Assembly (NCBI GenBank): GCA_902771785.1
Contig: CACXYH010000021.1
Location: forward strand, 1 to 34,076
Reading direction: 5' to 3'
DNA length: 34,076 nucleotides
Source of the DNA: an uncultured Prevotellaceae bacterium
GTDB lineage: Bacteria; Bacteroidota; Bacteroidia; Bacteroidales; Bacteroidaceae
Positions 14,830-23,379 of this stretch are shown in pieces. Below the pieces are notes generated by a model that did not search any database, was not told the DNA's origin, and saw only the letters and a program-made list of their open reading frames with translations. A program made the position numbers and the translations under genes. Each line of letters begins with the position of its first letter. Position 1 is the first letter of the stretch.

Positions 14830-16317
14830 TTATTCCTCCTCATCGTCATCACCTGCAACCGTGAACCATTCGGCAGGAATAGACTGGCGCTCGTTCATCC
14901 AGTTTCTGTAGTCGTAGGGGTCGAAGGCAAGAATCATGGGCACCTCACCCGTCTTGGGGAAGGAGATAGTCTTCACGTCGCCACTCTGCTGAGTACCAAC
15001 CGTTACAGAAACATTGTTGGCATCAGAGTCCCAACCCGTCACAGGGAATTCTGCCAGCACAGCATTATAGTCGATGGGGCCATTGGCACCGGTATTCAAC
15101 ATCTGGTTGACAGGATATTTGCTCTCGCTCTTCGTCCACGTGGCATTGCCTACCTTCAGCGTGAAGTCGAGCGTTCCACCCATGCAGCGGATAATGGCCT
15201 TCTGCGAGCTCTGCTCATTCTTAAAGCTAACGAACTCCTTAGCAATTACCTTCTCACCTTTTTCGTTCTCTTTCTCTACGAGTTTATAGACGGCCGTCTT
15301 GCTTACAATGTTATATACATCGACCACTACATCGTTGAAGTCGAAGTCGTCGGTAGAACCCAAGTCTTCAATCATATAGCGCTTGCTGAACGAATCATAG
15401 ATAGGCTCCTCCAGCTCCTTGACATCAGGAATATCGGGCTTTCCATAAATCATGAAGACGATATCGTTGTAGTCATGGTCTGATTTGTCGTAGATGGCCT
15501 GGTCTTCGCATGCAATAATCATCTTCTTGTAAGACTCGTCGATATTGCTCGGCATGCTTTCGGCAGGAATGTTGAGTGCAAGCATGGTGTGACCAAGTGA
15601 AGAGGCGTCGTTGCGAGGCTGAAGTTCACCATTCTTGTATTTTTTATTCTCCAAATAGAGATGCATTTTCTTGCCTTTGAAAGAAGTGAGGTCGATTTCG
15701 ATGGGCTTAGCACGCAATTCGGTTGCATCCTGCGTATGGCCCTTAACAGCTGTGATGCCATTCCAGCTGGGGCTGTTTTTAGTCTTTTGCTCAATGTTCT
15801 GATGCTTGGTCCAGACTGTGAGGTCAAGGTTCTCGCCATTGTCGTCGTAATCTTCAACGACGATATGCAATGTCCAGATAAAGTCAGCATAGCCCTCGAA
15901 AATGGGGACAATGAAGAATTCGTTATTAGGAACAACCATATAGAAGGGGCTACCTAACGTCTCATGGTTTTCTGCGTTTTTCAATGTAGAGGTCATCCAA
16001 TTCACCGTGTTCAGGTCTACCTCATACCAATCATTGATTTTCAGATACTGGGCAGGGTCGGCAGTAACGGCACGAGTTGCTGCTGCCTGCGTCTTGTTGG
16101 GATTTGACAGGGAATAGGTGTGCAAATCGTTTGAGAAATCCCACGACTGGTTTGCATCCACTGCTCCATACTTCTTAACGAAGTTAGCGGCAAACTCTGC
16201 CTTTTTCTGCTTTTCGACGTAATTTTCGTCGAAATCGTCGTTGTGAGAGCACGACACAAAGGCCGTTGCTGCTGCCAGCATCATAACGATGCTGCTACTT
16301 TTCTTCAAATACTTCAT
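14830..16317 (-). CDS. LruC/DUF4842 domain lipoprotein
   Basis: The 495-residue product starts with a lipoprotein signal (MKYLKKSSSIVMMLAAATAFVSC, in which C23 would be lipidated). The acidic pair in SHNDDF after the cysteine resembles the signal that sends Bacteroidota lipoproteins to the cell surface. It contains the paired motifs DHDYNDIVFMIYG (about residue 278) and DFDFNDVVVDVYN (about residue 322), typical of LruC/DUF4842 proteins and suggestive of calcium binding. The C-terminus is very acidic (AGDDDEEE). Function is unknown. The start at 16317 is chosen over the upstream ATG at 16374 because the signal peptide begins there and a TATCTTTG box lies 39 bases upstream. A strong terminator follows. 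Confidence 0.82.
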   Translation of the reverse strand: MKYLKKSSSIVMMLAAATAFVSCSHNDDFDENYVEKQKKAEFAANFVKKYGAVDANQSWDFSNDLHTYSLSNPNKTQAAATRAVTADPAQYLKINDWYEVDLNTVNWMTSTLKNAENHETLGSPFYMVVPNNEFFIVPIFEGYADFIWTLHIVVEDYDDNGENLDLTVWTKHQNIEQKTKNSPSWNGITAVKGHTQDATELRAKPIEIDLTSFKGKKMHLYLENKKYKNGELQPRNDASSLGHTMLALNIPAESMPSNIDESYKKMIIACEDQAIYDKSDHDYNDIVFMIYGKPDIPDVKELEEPIYDSFSKRYMIEDLGSTDDFDFNDVVVDVYNIVSKTAVYKLVEKENEKGEKVIAKEFVSFKNEQSSQKAIIRCMGGTLDFTLKVGNATWTKSESKYPVNQMLNTGANGPIDYNAVLAEFPVTGWDSDANNVSVTVGTQQSGDVKTISFPKTGEVPMILAFDPYDYRNWMNERQSIPAEWFTVAGDDDEEE

Positions 16318-16355
16318 AACTATCCAATAATTAAAGTTTATATGCAAATAATTTG

Positions 16356-16363
16356 CAAAGATA
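16356..16363 (-). promoter_or_regulatory. -7 box of the LruC-type gene
   Basis: CAAAGATA on the + strand reads TATCTTTG on the minus strand, 39 bases before the start codon at 16317. Just upstream are two AGCT/AACT-centred palindromes, TTCAACTAAA (16370-16379) and TTCAGCTGAA (16390-16399), 20 bases apart. Confidence 0.65.
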
Positions 16364-16451
16364 GTACTTTTCAACTAAAAACATTGAAATTCAGCTGAAA
16401 ATAATGGCAAACACCCCAAAATTTAAGTGTCGTTAACAATTAGAACCTTTT

Positions 16452-17318
16452 TTATTTGCCTGTTCCTATCACTTTCGAGATGTCGAGCATCATGCCGTTG
16501 CCGCCCACTATCTGCGGCATCTTGCCGTCCCACTTCTCAATCATGTCCTCTTGCACAATCATAGGCGAGAGCGAAGCGGCGATGGTGCGGTTGTAGTAAG
16601 CCTCGGCGTCGGCCTTGATTTTCATGGCCTTAGCGTTACCCTCAGCTTTGGCGACAGCAATCTTGGCATTGGCCTCAGCCTCCTTCACCTCGTTTTCGGC
16701 CTTCAGGGCACTCTGGATGGCGGTGTTCTTCGCGTCAATCATCGACAGCAGCGACGAAGGAGGGGTGATTTTGCTGGTAAACTCCTCGACAAGGAAGCCC
16801 TCGGCCATGAGCGACTTCTCCAGACGGGCCCGCACGTCGCGCTCGAAGTTGGCGCGGTTCGACATCAACGAGTCGCTGGTGTACTGGTTGGCACAGGTGC
16901 GATAGGCCTCGTAGATGCAGGTGCGGATGTAGCCTTCCTCGAGCTCCTTCACGCCCACGCGATACTTCGTAAAGATGTCGCACGCCTTGTCGGGGTTGAT
17001 GCGGTAGGCAATCGTGGGGTCCATCTCGAAGAGCGAAGCGTCCTTGGCGTTCACCGAGAAGGTTTCGTACTGCTTGCGCTGGGTAAACGTAGGATAGGTG
17101 AATACGTTGGTCGTGATGGGATTGTAGAACACCCAGCCTTTGCAGGTGCCCTCCACACCGCCATAGTCTTGCTCGTTGAGCGACCACTTATGGAAGCGGA
17201 TGCCCACTTCGCCCGAATCGACCACCGTGCAGCAGACGGTAAACAGGACGATAATACAGAGAATGATGCCAGCCACAATAGACAGCGGGCGCAAATACTG
17301 ATTGTTCTTGATGTTCAT
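16452..17318 (-). CDS. SPFH/band 7 (prohibitin-like) membrane protein
   Basis: The 288-residue protein has one N-terminal membrane segment (about residues 12-33, IVAGIILCIIVLFTVCC) followed by an SPFH domain (VVDSGEVGIRFHKW, TVNAKDASLFEMD-like strand, DPTIAYRINPDKA) and a long alanine/glutamate-rich coiled coil (about 200-245, LKAENEVKEAEANAKIAVAK). Such proteins oligomerise into membrane scaffolds and regulate proteases or membrane domains. The start at 17318 is preferred over 17363, since the extra residues are cysteine-rich and would run into the promoter. No NfeD or protease partner lies beside it. Prohibitin-like is a safe call; the specific role is unknown. Confidence 0.88.
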   Translation of the reverse strand: MNIKNNQYLRPLSIVAGIILCIIVLFTVCCTVVDSGEVGIRFHKWSLNEQDYGGVEGTCKGWVFYNPITTNVFTYPTFTQRKQYETFSVNAKDASLFEMDPTIAYRINPDKACDIFTKYRVGVKELEEGYIRTCIYEAYRTCANQYTSDSLMSNRANFERDVRARLEKSLMAEGFLVEEFTSKITPPSSLLSMIDAKNTAIQSALKAENEVKEAEANAKIAVAKAEGNAKAMKIKADAEAYYNRTIAASLSPMIVQEDMIEKWDGKMPQIVGGNGMMLDISKVIGTGK

Positions 17319-17352
17319 ATTATTTCTTTGTTTAATACATGATTCTTGGGTG

Positions 17353-17360
17353 CAAAGATA
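17353..17360 (-). promoter_or_regulatory. -7 box of the SPFH gene
   Basis: CAAAGATA on the + strand reads TATCTTTG on the minus strand, 35 bases before the chosen start at 17318. Farther upstream lie TTTAGCTTAA (17420-17429) and TTCAGCTAAA (17441-17450), similar to the pair upstream of the LruC-type gene. Confidence 0.65.
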
Positions 17361-17494
17361 CAACTTTTTTATTTACACAGTATGCATATGGAAAAAATTT
17401 ACGCTATTATTCTGAGATTTTTAGCTTAAATTCCTCAAAGTTCAGCTAAAATTTCTGACAGACCTAACACTTAAAAAAATGTTTTCTGAAGTTC

Positions 17495-17582
17495 TGGAAT
17501 GCGTTTTGGCCCAAAACAGGATGCGTTTTGGCCCAAAATACAGCGCGTTTTGGGCCAAAATGGAATGCGTTTTGGGCCAAAA
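17495..17582. repeat. Four phased 13-bp palindromes, 22-bp pitch
   Basis: Four copies of TTTTGG-N-CCAAAA lie at 17504-17516, 17526-17538, 17548-17560 and 17570-17582, each exactly 22 bases from the next. The centre base is C in the first two and G in the last two. The nine-base spacers all end in GCG, and the spacers before units one and four are identical (TGGAATGCG). The array sits in the divergent gap between the SPFH gene and ruvB, about 120 bases before the ruvB -7 box. Two full helical turns per unit suggests protein binding on one DNA face; no binding protein can be named. Confidence 0.9.
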
Positions 17583-17705
17583 CGGAAAACGCCTATGCAC
17601 AATACGCGTTGCATTATCCCCACGATTACTGCAAAATGCTTGCGCTCGTCATCCCCAAAAACAACATTTTTTTCGCAATCACTTCGGCATTTCAGCATTA
17701 TTTGC

Positions 17706-17713
17706 TATCTTTG
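17706..17713 (+). promoter_or_regulatory. -7 box of ruvB
   Basis: TATCTTTG lies 17 bases before the ruvB start codon at 17731, followed by a short leader. No clear -33 TTG is seen at normal spacing. Confidence 0.6.
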
Positions 17714-17730
17714 CAGGCAAATAACTCATC

Positions 17731-18768
17731 ATGAACGAAGACTTTGACATCAGAGAAGAACGCCTGAGCAGCGGCGAGAAAGACTTCGAAAACGCCCTCA
17801 GGCCGCTTAGCTTCAGCGACTTCAGCGGGCAGAAGAAGATTGTGGAAAACCTCGAGGTGTTCGTAGAAGCTGCCAAATACCGTGGCGAACCGCTCGACCA
17901 CACCCTGCTGCACGGCCCTCCGGGACTGGGCAAGACGACACTTTCGAACATCATTGCCAACGAGCTGGGCGTGGGTTTCAAAATCACCAGCGGGCCCGTG
18001 CTCGACAAACCGGGCGACCTGGCCGGCATCCTCACCTCGCTCGAGCCGCGCGACGTGCTCTTCATCGACGAAATACACCGCCTTTCGCCCGTGGTCGAAG
18101 AGTATCTCTACTCGGCCATGGAGGACTACCGCATCGACATCATGATAGACAAAGGCCCCTCGGCCCGCAGCATCCAGATAGACCTGAACCCCTTCACACT
18201 CGTAGGCGCCACCACCCGAAGCGGACTGCTCACGGCACCGCTGCGCGCCCGGTTCGGCATCAACATGCACCTGGAGTACTACGAACCCGAGACGCTGGCC
18301 AGCATCATTGAGCGCTCGGCCAACATACTCGACGTGCCCATCACCGAAGACGCCTCGCTCGAAATTGCCCGACGCTCGCGCGGAACGCCCCGTATAGCCA
18401 ACGCCTTGCTTCGCCGAGTGCGCGACTTTGCCCAGGTGAAGGGCACTGGCAGCATCGACACCAGCATCACCCGCGTGGCCCTCACAGCGCTGAACATCGA
18501 CCAGTACGGCCTCGACGAAATAGACAACAAAATACTGCTCACGATTATCGACAAGTTCCGCGGCGGCCCTGTGGGCATCACCACCATTGCCACCGCCATT
18601 GGCGAAGATGCCGGCACCGTTGAGGAAGTCTACGAGCCGTTCCTCATCATGGAGGGCTTCATCAAGCGCACGCCGCGAGGACGCATGGTCACCGAGCTGG
18701 CCTACCGCCACTTCGGACGCAATCCCTACAGCGGAAACATCATGGAACCAAATCTCTTCGACACTTGA
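17731..18768 (+). CDS. ruvB: Holliday junction branch migration ATPase RuvB
   Basis: RuvB is the hexameric motor that, with RuvA, drives branch migration at Holliday junctions. The 345-residue length is normal. Walker A is GPPGLGKTT (62-70, K68), Walker B is IDEIHR (112-117), sensor 1 is GATTRSG and the arginine-finger region is PLRARFG (170-176). The C-terminal winged helix includes [17 protein letters not shown]. coaD begins six bases after the stop and ybeY overlaps coaD, so the three are probably one transcription unit. Confidence 0.97.
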   Translation: MNEDFDIREERLSSGEKDFENALRPLSFSDFSGQKKIVENLEVFVEAAKYRGEPLDHTLLHGPPGLGKTTLSNIIANELGVGFKITSGPVLDKPGDLAGILTSLEPRDVLFIDEIHRLSPVVEEYLYSAMEDYRIDIMIDKGPSARSIQIDLNPFTLVGATTRSGLLTAPLRARFGINMHLEYYEPETLASIIERSANILDVPITEDASLEIARRSRGTPRIANALLRRVRDFAQVKGTGSIDTSITRVALTALNIDQYGLDEIDNKILLTIIDKFRGGPVGITTIATAIGEDAGTVEEVYEPFLIMEGFIKRTPRGRMVTELAYRHFGRNPYSGNIMEPNLFDT

Positions 18769-18774
18769 GAAACT

Positions 18775-19233
18775 ATGATTAGAACAGGTATCATCGTGGG
18801 GTCGTTCAACCCCTTCACCATTGGCCACGACTCCATCGTGCGTCGTGCCCTGCCGCTGTTCGACCGCCTGGTCATCGGCGTCGTGGGCGACCACGTCGGG
18901 AAACCCGGCCTCAGCCCCGCCGAAGAGCGGGTGTCTGCCATCAGACAGCTCTACAGCAACGAGCCCGCCATCGAGGTAAAACCCTACTACGGCCTCGCCA
19001 TCGACTTCGCCCGGCAGGAGAACGCCCGCTTCATCGTGAAGGGCGTACGCTCGGTGAAGGACTTCGAATACGAGCGCGAGCAGGCCGACATCAACCGCCA
19101 GCTGAGCGGCGTTGAGACCATTCTGCTCTACAGCGAGCCCCAGCTGTCGTCGGTTTCATCGACCATGGTGCGCGAGCTGCAGCACTTCGGCGTCGACGTC
19201 AGCAACTATCTGCCTAAACCATCAACGAAATGA
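18775..19233 (+). CDS. coaD: Phosphopantetheine adenylyltransferase CoaD
   Basis: CoaD transfers AMP from ATP to 4'-phosphopantetheine, the penultimate step of coenzyme A synthesis. The 152-residue protein has the nucleotidyltransferase signature GSFNPFTIGH (9-18; the TxGH motif ends in H18), the KGVRSVKDFEYE loop and the SSVSSTMVREL motif. Length is normal. It follows ruvB by six bases and overlaps ybeY through ATGA. Confidence 0.96.
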   Translation: MIRTGIIVGSFNPFTIGHDSIVRRALPLFDRLVIGVVGDHVGKPGLSPAEERVSAIRQLYSNEPAIEVKPYYGLAIDFARQENARFIVKGVRSVKDFEYEREQADINRQLSGVETILLYSEPQLSSVSSTMVRELQHFGVDVSNYLPKPSTK

Positions 19234-19646
19234 TTACATACAACTCTCAAAACGTGCCCATGCCGAAAATAAAACGACGCGAAACCACCAAGTGGATACG
19301 CGCCGTAGCGGCTACCTACAACAAGAAAATAGGCGAAGTGGGCTACCTCTTCTGCGACGATGAGCACATTCTCGACGTGAACCGCGAATACTTAGGCCAC
19401 GATTACTATACCGACATCATCACCTTCGACTATTGCGAAGGCGACGTGCTCAACGGCGACCTCGTGATCTCGCTCGACACCGTGCGCTCCAATGCCGAGC
19501 TCTTCGGCAAAACCTACGACGAAGAGCTGCACCGAGTCATCATTCACGGCATACTGCACCTGTGCGGACAGAACGACAAAGGACCGGGCGAACGCGAGCA
19601 AATGGAGGCTGCCGAGAACCGCGCACTCGCTATTCGTACAGTCTGA
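19230..19646 (+). CDS. ybeY: Endoribonuclease YbeY (rRNA maturation factor)
   Basis: YbeY is a metal-dependent RNase used in 16S rRNA maturation and ribosome quality control. The 138-residue product has the core DYYTDIITFDY and the metal motif HGILHLCGQND. H106 and H110 are present, but the third position of HxxxHxxxxxH is D116 rather than His; a similar change is, as far as I recall, usual in Bacteroidota YbeY. The ATG overlaps the coaD stop (ATGA). The last 17 bases overlap the end of the convergent mutarotase gene. Confidence 0.93.
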   Translation: MITYNSQNVPMPKIKRRETTKWIRAVAATYNKKIGEVGYLFCDDEHILDVNREYLGHDYYTDIITFDYCEGDVLNGDLVISLDTVRSNAELFGKTYDEELHRVIIHGILHLCGQNDKGPGEREQMEAAENRALAIRTV

Positions 19647-20010
19647 AGATGCGCTCCATCAACTGCCACTTCTCGTCAGAGGTGCTGCCCTCGGCACACT
19701 CTTGGAAGCGGGCCACGTAGTCTTCCCACTCAGCCTGCCTGGGCAACGTGGCCAGACGGGCCATCGCCGAGTCCCAGTCAAAGTCGAGCGGCGTCTCGAC
19801 AATCATCACCAGGCGCGTGCCCAGCAGGTAGATATCCATCTCAAGGATGCCCACCGCCTTGATGCCATCCTTGATTTCCTGCCAGAACTCCGGCTCGCTG
19901 TGCGCCTTCCTGTAGAGAGCAATCAGTTCGGGGTCGTTCTTCAGGTTCATGGTCTGCACGTAGCGTTTCACGCGCTGACCGTAGTCTTTTACGTCGTATC
20001 CTTGTGTCAT
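19630..20010 (-). CDS. L-fucose/L-rhamnose mutarotase (RhaM family)
   Basis: The 126-residue product belongs to the RhaM/DUF718 family of sugar mutarotases, which interconvert anomers of 6-deoxyhexoses. Family motifs are YRKAHSEPEFWQEIKDG, MDIYLLGTRLVMIVE and the C-terminal WQLMERIFRLYE. The start MTQGYDVKDYG at 20010 is chosen because a TATCTTTG box (20028-20035) lies just upstream; the longer reading to 20094 would contain the promoter. Divergence from the L-fucose isomerase gene suggests the substrate is L-fucose rather than L-rhamnose, although the family was first described for rhamnose. Its 3' end overlaps ybeY by 17 bases. Confidence 0.88.
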   Translation of the reverse strand: MTQGYDVKDYGQRVKRYVQTMNLKNDPELIALYRKAHSEPEFWQEIKDGIKAVGILEMDIYLLGTRLVMIVETPLDFDWDSAMARLATLPRQAEWEDYVARFQECAEGSTSDEKWQLMERIFRLYE

Positions 20011-20027
20011 AATACAGAAGTTTTGTG

Positions 20028-20087
20028 CAAAGATACACTTTTTAGCAGAATTTTCTACTTCCGAATGAAAAAAACTTTGTATTTTTG
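20028..20087. promoter_or_regulatory. Divergent promoters: mutarotase (-) and fucI (+)
   Basis: The 109-base gap holds a minus-strand TATCTTTG at 20028-20035 (+ strand CAAAGATA) for the mutarotase and a plus-strand TATTTTTG at 20080-20087 for fucI. The two boxes are 44 bases apart, so one regulator bound between them could control both sides. No clear operator palindrome was found. Confidence 0.65.
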
Positions 20088-20119
20088 CAGGCAAAAGTAA
20101 TACTAATAACTAAAGCAAT

Positions 20120-21943
20120 ATGAGCAAAAACTATCCGAAAATTGGTATTCGCCCCACGATCGACGGTCGTCAGGGTGGCATCCGCGAAGGTCTTGAAGAG
20201 AAGACCATGAACTTGGCAAAAGCAGTGAAGAACCTGATTGAGAGCAACCTGCGCAATGGCGACGGAAGCGTCGTTGAGTGCGTGATTGCCGATACGACCA
20301 TTGGCCGCGTTGCCGAGAGCGCCGCCTGCGCCGAGAAGTTCGAGCGCGAGGGCGTCGGCTCTACCATCACCGTCACCTCATGCTGGTGCTACGGCTCTGA
20401 GACCATGGACATGAACCCCCACTATCCGAAGGCCGTATGGGGCTTCAACGGAACGGAGCGCCCGGGTGCCGTCTATCTGGCTGCCGTACTGGCTGCCCAC
20501 GCACAGAAGGGGCTGCCCGCCTTCGGCATCTACGGACACGACGTGCAGGACCTGGACGACAACACCATCCCTGCCGACGTGGCTGAGAAGATACTGCGCT
20601 TTGCACGCGCAGCACAGGCTGTGGCCACCATGCGCGGCAAGTCGTACCTCTCGCTGGGCAACACCTGCATGGGCATTGCCGGAAGCATCGTCAACGCCGA
20701 CTTCTTCCAGGACTATCTGGGCATGCGCACCGAATATGCCGACCTGGTGGAAATCCTGCGCCGCGTAGACTTCGAGATTTACGACCACGAGGAGTTCGAG
20801 CGCGCCATGAAGTGGGTCGACAAGTACTGCAAGCCGCAGGAAGGCCACGACTATAATGAAGACCGTCCGCTCTTCCCGGGCACGCCCATGACCACCTTCC
20901 GTGGAAAGGGCAAGGGCAAGAACCGCGAGGAGAAAGACCAGGACTGGGAGTTCACGGTGAAGAACATGATGATTATTCGCGACCTGATGCACGGAAACCC
21001 CAAGCTCAAGGAGATGGGCTACCTCGAGGAGGCCAAGGGCCACAACGCCATTCTCGGCGGCGTGCAGGGACAGCGCCAATGGACCGACTACAAACCGAAC
21101 TTCGACTTCCCCGAGTCGATGCTCTGCACCTCGTTCGACTGGAACGGCATTCGCGAGGCCGACGTGCTGGCTACCGAGAACGACTCGCTCAACGGTATCT
21201 CAATGCTCTTCGGACATCTGCTTACCAACCGCGGCGTCATGTTCAGCGACATACGTACCTACTGGAGTCCTGAAGCCGTGAAGCGCGTCACGGGCAAAGA
21301 CCTCGAGGGTATGGCAAAGCAAGGATTCATCCATCTCATCAACAGCGGTGCCACCACGCTCGATGCTACGGGTGCCATGAGCGACGCCGAGGGCCAGCCC
21401 ACGATGAAGGAGCCCTGGAACATGACTGAACAGGATGCCGAAGCCTGTTTGAAGGCAACAAGCTGGATGCCTGCCGACCGCGACTACTTCCGTGGCGGCG
21501 GTTACTCGAGCCACTTCCTCAGCCGTGGCGGCATGCCGATGACCATGCTGCGCGTGAACATTGTGAAAGGTCTGGGACCCGTGCTGCAACTGGCCGAAGG
21601 ATGGACAGTAGACCTGCCCGCCGACGTGAACGACACCCTCGACAAGCGCACCGACCCCACCTGGCCCACCACCTGGTTCACACCACGCCTCGACCCCACG
21701 AAGGATGCCTTCAAGGACGTCTACTCTGTGATGAACAACTGGGGAGCCAACCATGGTGCCATCTGCTACGGCCACGTAGGTGCCGACATCATCACCCTTT
21801 GCTCCATCCTGCGCATACCCGTCTGCATGCACAACATCGCCGACAAGGACATCTTCCGTCCGGCCGCATGGAACGCCTTCGGTATGGACAAGGAAGGTGC
21901 CGACTATCGTGCATGCGCTGCCTACGGACCGATATATAAGTGA
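20120..21943 (+). CDS. fucI: L-fucose isomerase
   Basis: FucI converts L-fucose to L-fuculose, a manganese-dependent aldose-ketose isomerisation. The 607-residue product is close to the 591 of the E. coli enzyme. Metal and catalytic residues can be placed by motif: E353 in [10 protein letters not shown]377 in [10 protein letters not shown] and H552 in CYGHVGADI, matching E337, D361 and H528 of E. coli. Other family segments are [17 protein letters not shown] and [14 protein letters not shown]. It is cytoplasmic, preceded by a TATTTTTG promoter and followed after 26 bases by the permease, forming a fucI-fucP operon. Kinase and aldolase for the following steps are not in this window. Confidence 0.97.
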   Translation: MSKNYPKIGIRPTIDGRQGGIREGLEEKTMNLAKAVKNLIESNLRNGDGSVVECVIADTTIGRVAESAACAEKFEREGVGSTITVTSCWCYGSETMDMNPHYPKAVWGFNGTERPGAVYLAAVLAAHAQKGLPAFGIYGHDVQDLDDNTIPADVAEKILRFARAAQAVATMRGKSYLSLGNTCMGIAGSIVNADFFQDYLGMRTEYADLVEILRRVDFEIYDHEEFERAMKWVDKYCKPQEGHDYNEDRPLFPGTPMTTFRGKGKGKNREEKDQDWEFTVKNMMIIRDLMHGNPKLKEMGYLEEAKGHNAILGGVQGQRQWTDYKPNFDFPESMLCTSFDWNGIREADVLATENDSLNGISMLFGHLLTNRGVMFSDIRTYWSPEAVKRVTGKDLEGMAKQGFIHLINSGATTLDATGAMSDAEGQPTMKEPWNMTEQDAEACLKATSWMPADRDYFRGGGYSSHFLSRGGMPMTMLRVNIVKGLGPVLQLAEGWTVDLPADVNDTLDKRTDPTWPTTWFTPRLDPTKDAFKDVYSVMNNWGANHGAICYGHVGADIITLCSILRIPVCMHNIADKDIFRPAAWNAFGMDKEGADYRACAAYGPIYK

Positions 21944-21969
21944 AAATGAAAAATGAGAATTAAAGAAAG

Positions 21970-23283
21970 ATGGCACAGAGTCAATCCTTAATATCAAAGA
22001 ACGGAGTGAGCTACCTCATTCCGTTCATCCTTGTTACGTTCTGCTTCGCCCTCTGGGGCTTTGCCAACGACATCACCAACCCGATGGTGAAGGCTTTCTC
22101 GAAAATTTTCCGCATGAGCGTCACCGAAGGCGCACTGGTGCAGGTGGCTTTCTATGGCGGCTACTTCTGCATGGCCTTCCCGGCTGCCATCTTCATCCGT
22201 AAGTACAGCTACAAGGCTGGCGTGCTCATGGGGCTTGGACTCTATGCAGCAGGTGCCCTGCTGTTCTTCCCGGCTAAGGCTGTCGGCATCTATGCCTGTT
22301 TCCTCCTGGCCTACTTCATCATGACCTGCGGACTGTCGTTCCTCGAAACCTCGTGCAACCCCTACATCCTGACCATGGGTCCTGAGGAGACGGCCACGCG
22401 CCGACTGAACATGGCGCAATGTTTCAACCCCTGCGGCTCGATTATCGGCATGTTCGTAGCCATGAACTTCATCCAGGCAAAGCTCGACTCGCGCAGTAGT
22501 GCCGACCGAGCCTTGCTGAGCGACTCTGAGTTCGAGGCGCTGAAGCAAGCCGACCTGAGCGTACTCATCTCTCCTTACTTAATTATAGGACTGGTGATTG
22601 TGGCCATGTTCCTGGTCATCTTCTTCGCGAAGATGCCGAAGAACGGCGACGGCAATACCGAAATCAACTTCCTGCCCACGCTGCGCCGCATCTTCTCGCT
22701 GAAGTACTATCGCGAGGGCGTCATTGCACAGTTCTTCTATGTGGGTGCACAAATCATGTGCTGGACCTTCATCATCCAGTACGGCACGCGCGTCTTCATG
22801 GCCGAGGGAATGGGCGAACAGGATGCCGAAGTGCTGTCGCAGCAGTTTAACATCTACGCCATGCTGTTCTTCATCTGCTCGCGCTTCATTGCCACGTTCC
22901 TCATGAAGTGGCTCAGCCCTGCCCGCCTGCTGCTGATTTTCGGCGTGCTCGCCATGCTGTTCACGCTGGGTGTCATCGGCTTCCAGAACCGCTTGGGTCT
23001 CTATTGCCTTGTCTGCGTCAGCGGTTGCATGTCGCTCATGTTCCCCACTATCTATGGTATTGCCCTCGACGGACTGGGCGATGATGCCAAGTTTGGTGCA
23101 GCCGGCCTCATCATGGCCATTCTCGGCGGCTCCGTACTGCCCCCGTTGCAGGCCATGATTATCGACCAGGGCACGGTGTTCGGGTCGTTCCCCGCCACCA
23201 ATGCCTCGTTCGTGCTGCCCCTCATCTGCTTCCTCGTTGTCGCCATCTATGGCTACAGCACCATGAAGCATCGCGGGGCATAG
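21970..23283 (+). CDS. fucP: L-fucose:proton symporter FucP
   Basis: This 437-residue major facilitator has about 12 membrane segments and is the FucP type that imports L-fucose with a proton. The N-terminal signature CFALWGFANDITNP contains D34 and the fourth-helix signature GLSFLETSCNPYILTMG contains E126; these match D46 and E135, the functionally important acidic residues of E. coli FucP. It follows fucI closely. A hairpin at 23342 separates it from the convergent regulator gene. Pairing with fucI supports fucose over galactose or glucose as substrate. Confidence 0.93.
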   Translation: MAQSQSLISKNGVSYLIPFILVTFCFALWGFANDITNPMVKAFSKIFRMSVTEGALVQVAFYGGYFCMAFPAAIFIRKYSYKAGVLMGLGLYAAGALLFFPAKAVGIYACFLLAYFIMTCGLSFLETSCNPYILTMGPEETATRRLNMAQCFNPCGSIIGMFVAMNFIQAKLDSRSSADRALLSDSEFEALKQADLSVLISPYLIIGLVIVAMFLVIFFAKMPKNGDGNTEINFLPTLRRIFSLKYYREGVIAQFFYVGAQIMCWTFIIQYGTRVFMAEGMGEQDAEVLSQQFNIYAMLFFICSRFIATFLMKWLSPARLLLIFGVLAMLFTLGVIGFQNRLGLYCLVCVSGCMSLMFPTIYGIALDGLGDDAKFGAAGLIMAILGGSVLPPLQAMIIDQGTVFGSFPATNASFVLPLICFLVVAIYGYSTMKHRGA

Positions 23284-23341
23284 GGAACTCACTCCGTATA
23301 GTTAGCGGATGAGACAATAAACAAATAAAGTGATTAGAAAT

Positions 23342-23379
23342 AGGCAGGCCTGCAAGTCATGACGATGCAAGGCCTGCCT
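23342..23379. terminator. Convergent hairpin between fucP and the regulator
   Basis: AGGCAGGCC at 23342-23350 pairs with GGCCTGCCT at 23371-23379; TGCA on each inner side can extend the stem past one bulged base. The right arm lies in the last codons of the regulator gene (stop 23357-23359). It likely ends transcripts arriving from both directions, although no long T run follows. Confidence 0.5.

Noticed and set aside
17473-17673. Inverted repeat AAAAAAATGTT/AACATTTTTTT flanking the ruvB array
   Set aside because: Eleven AT-rich bases 180 bases apart are easily due to chance, unlike the long arms at 30951-31311.
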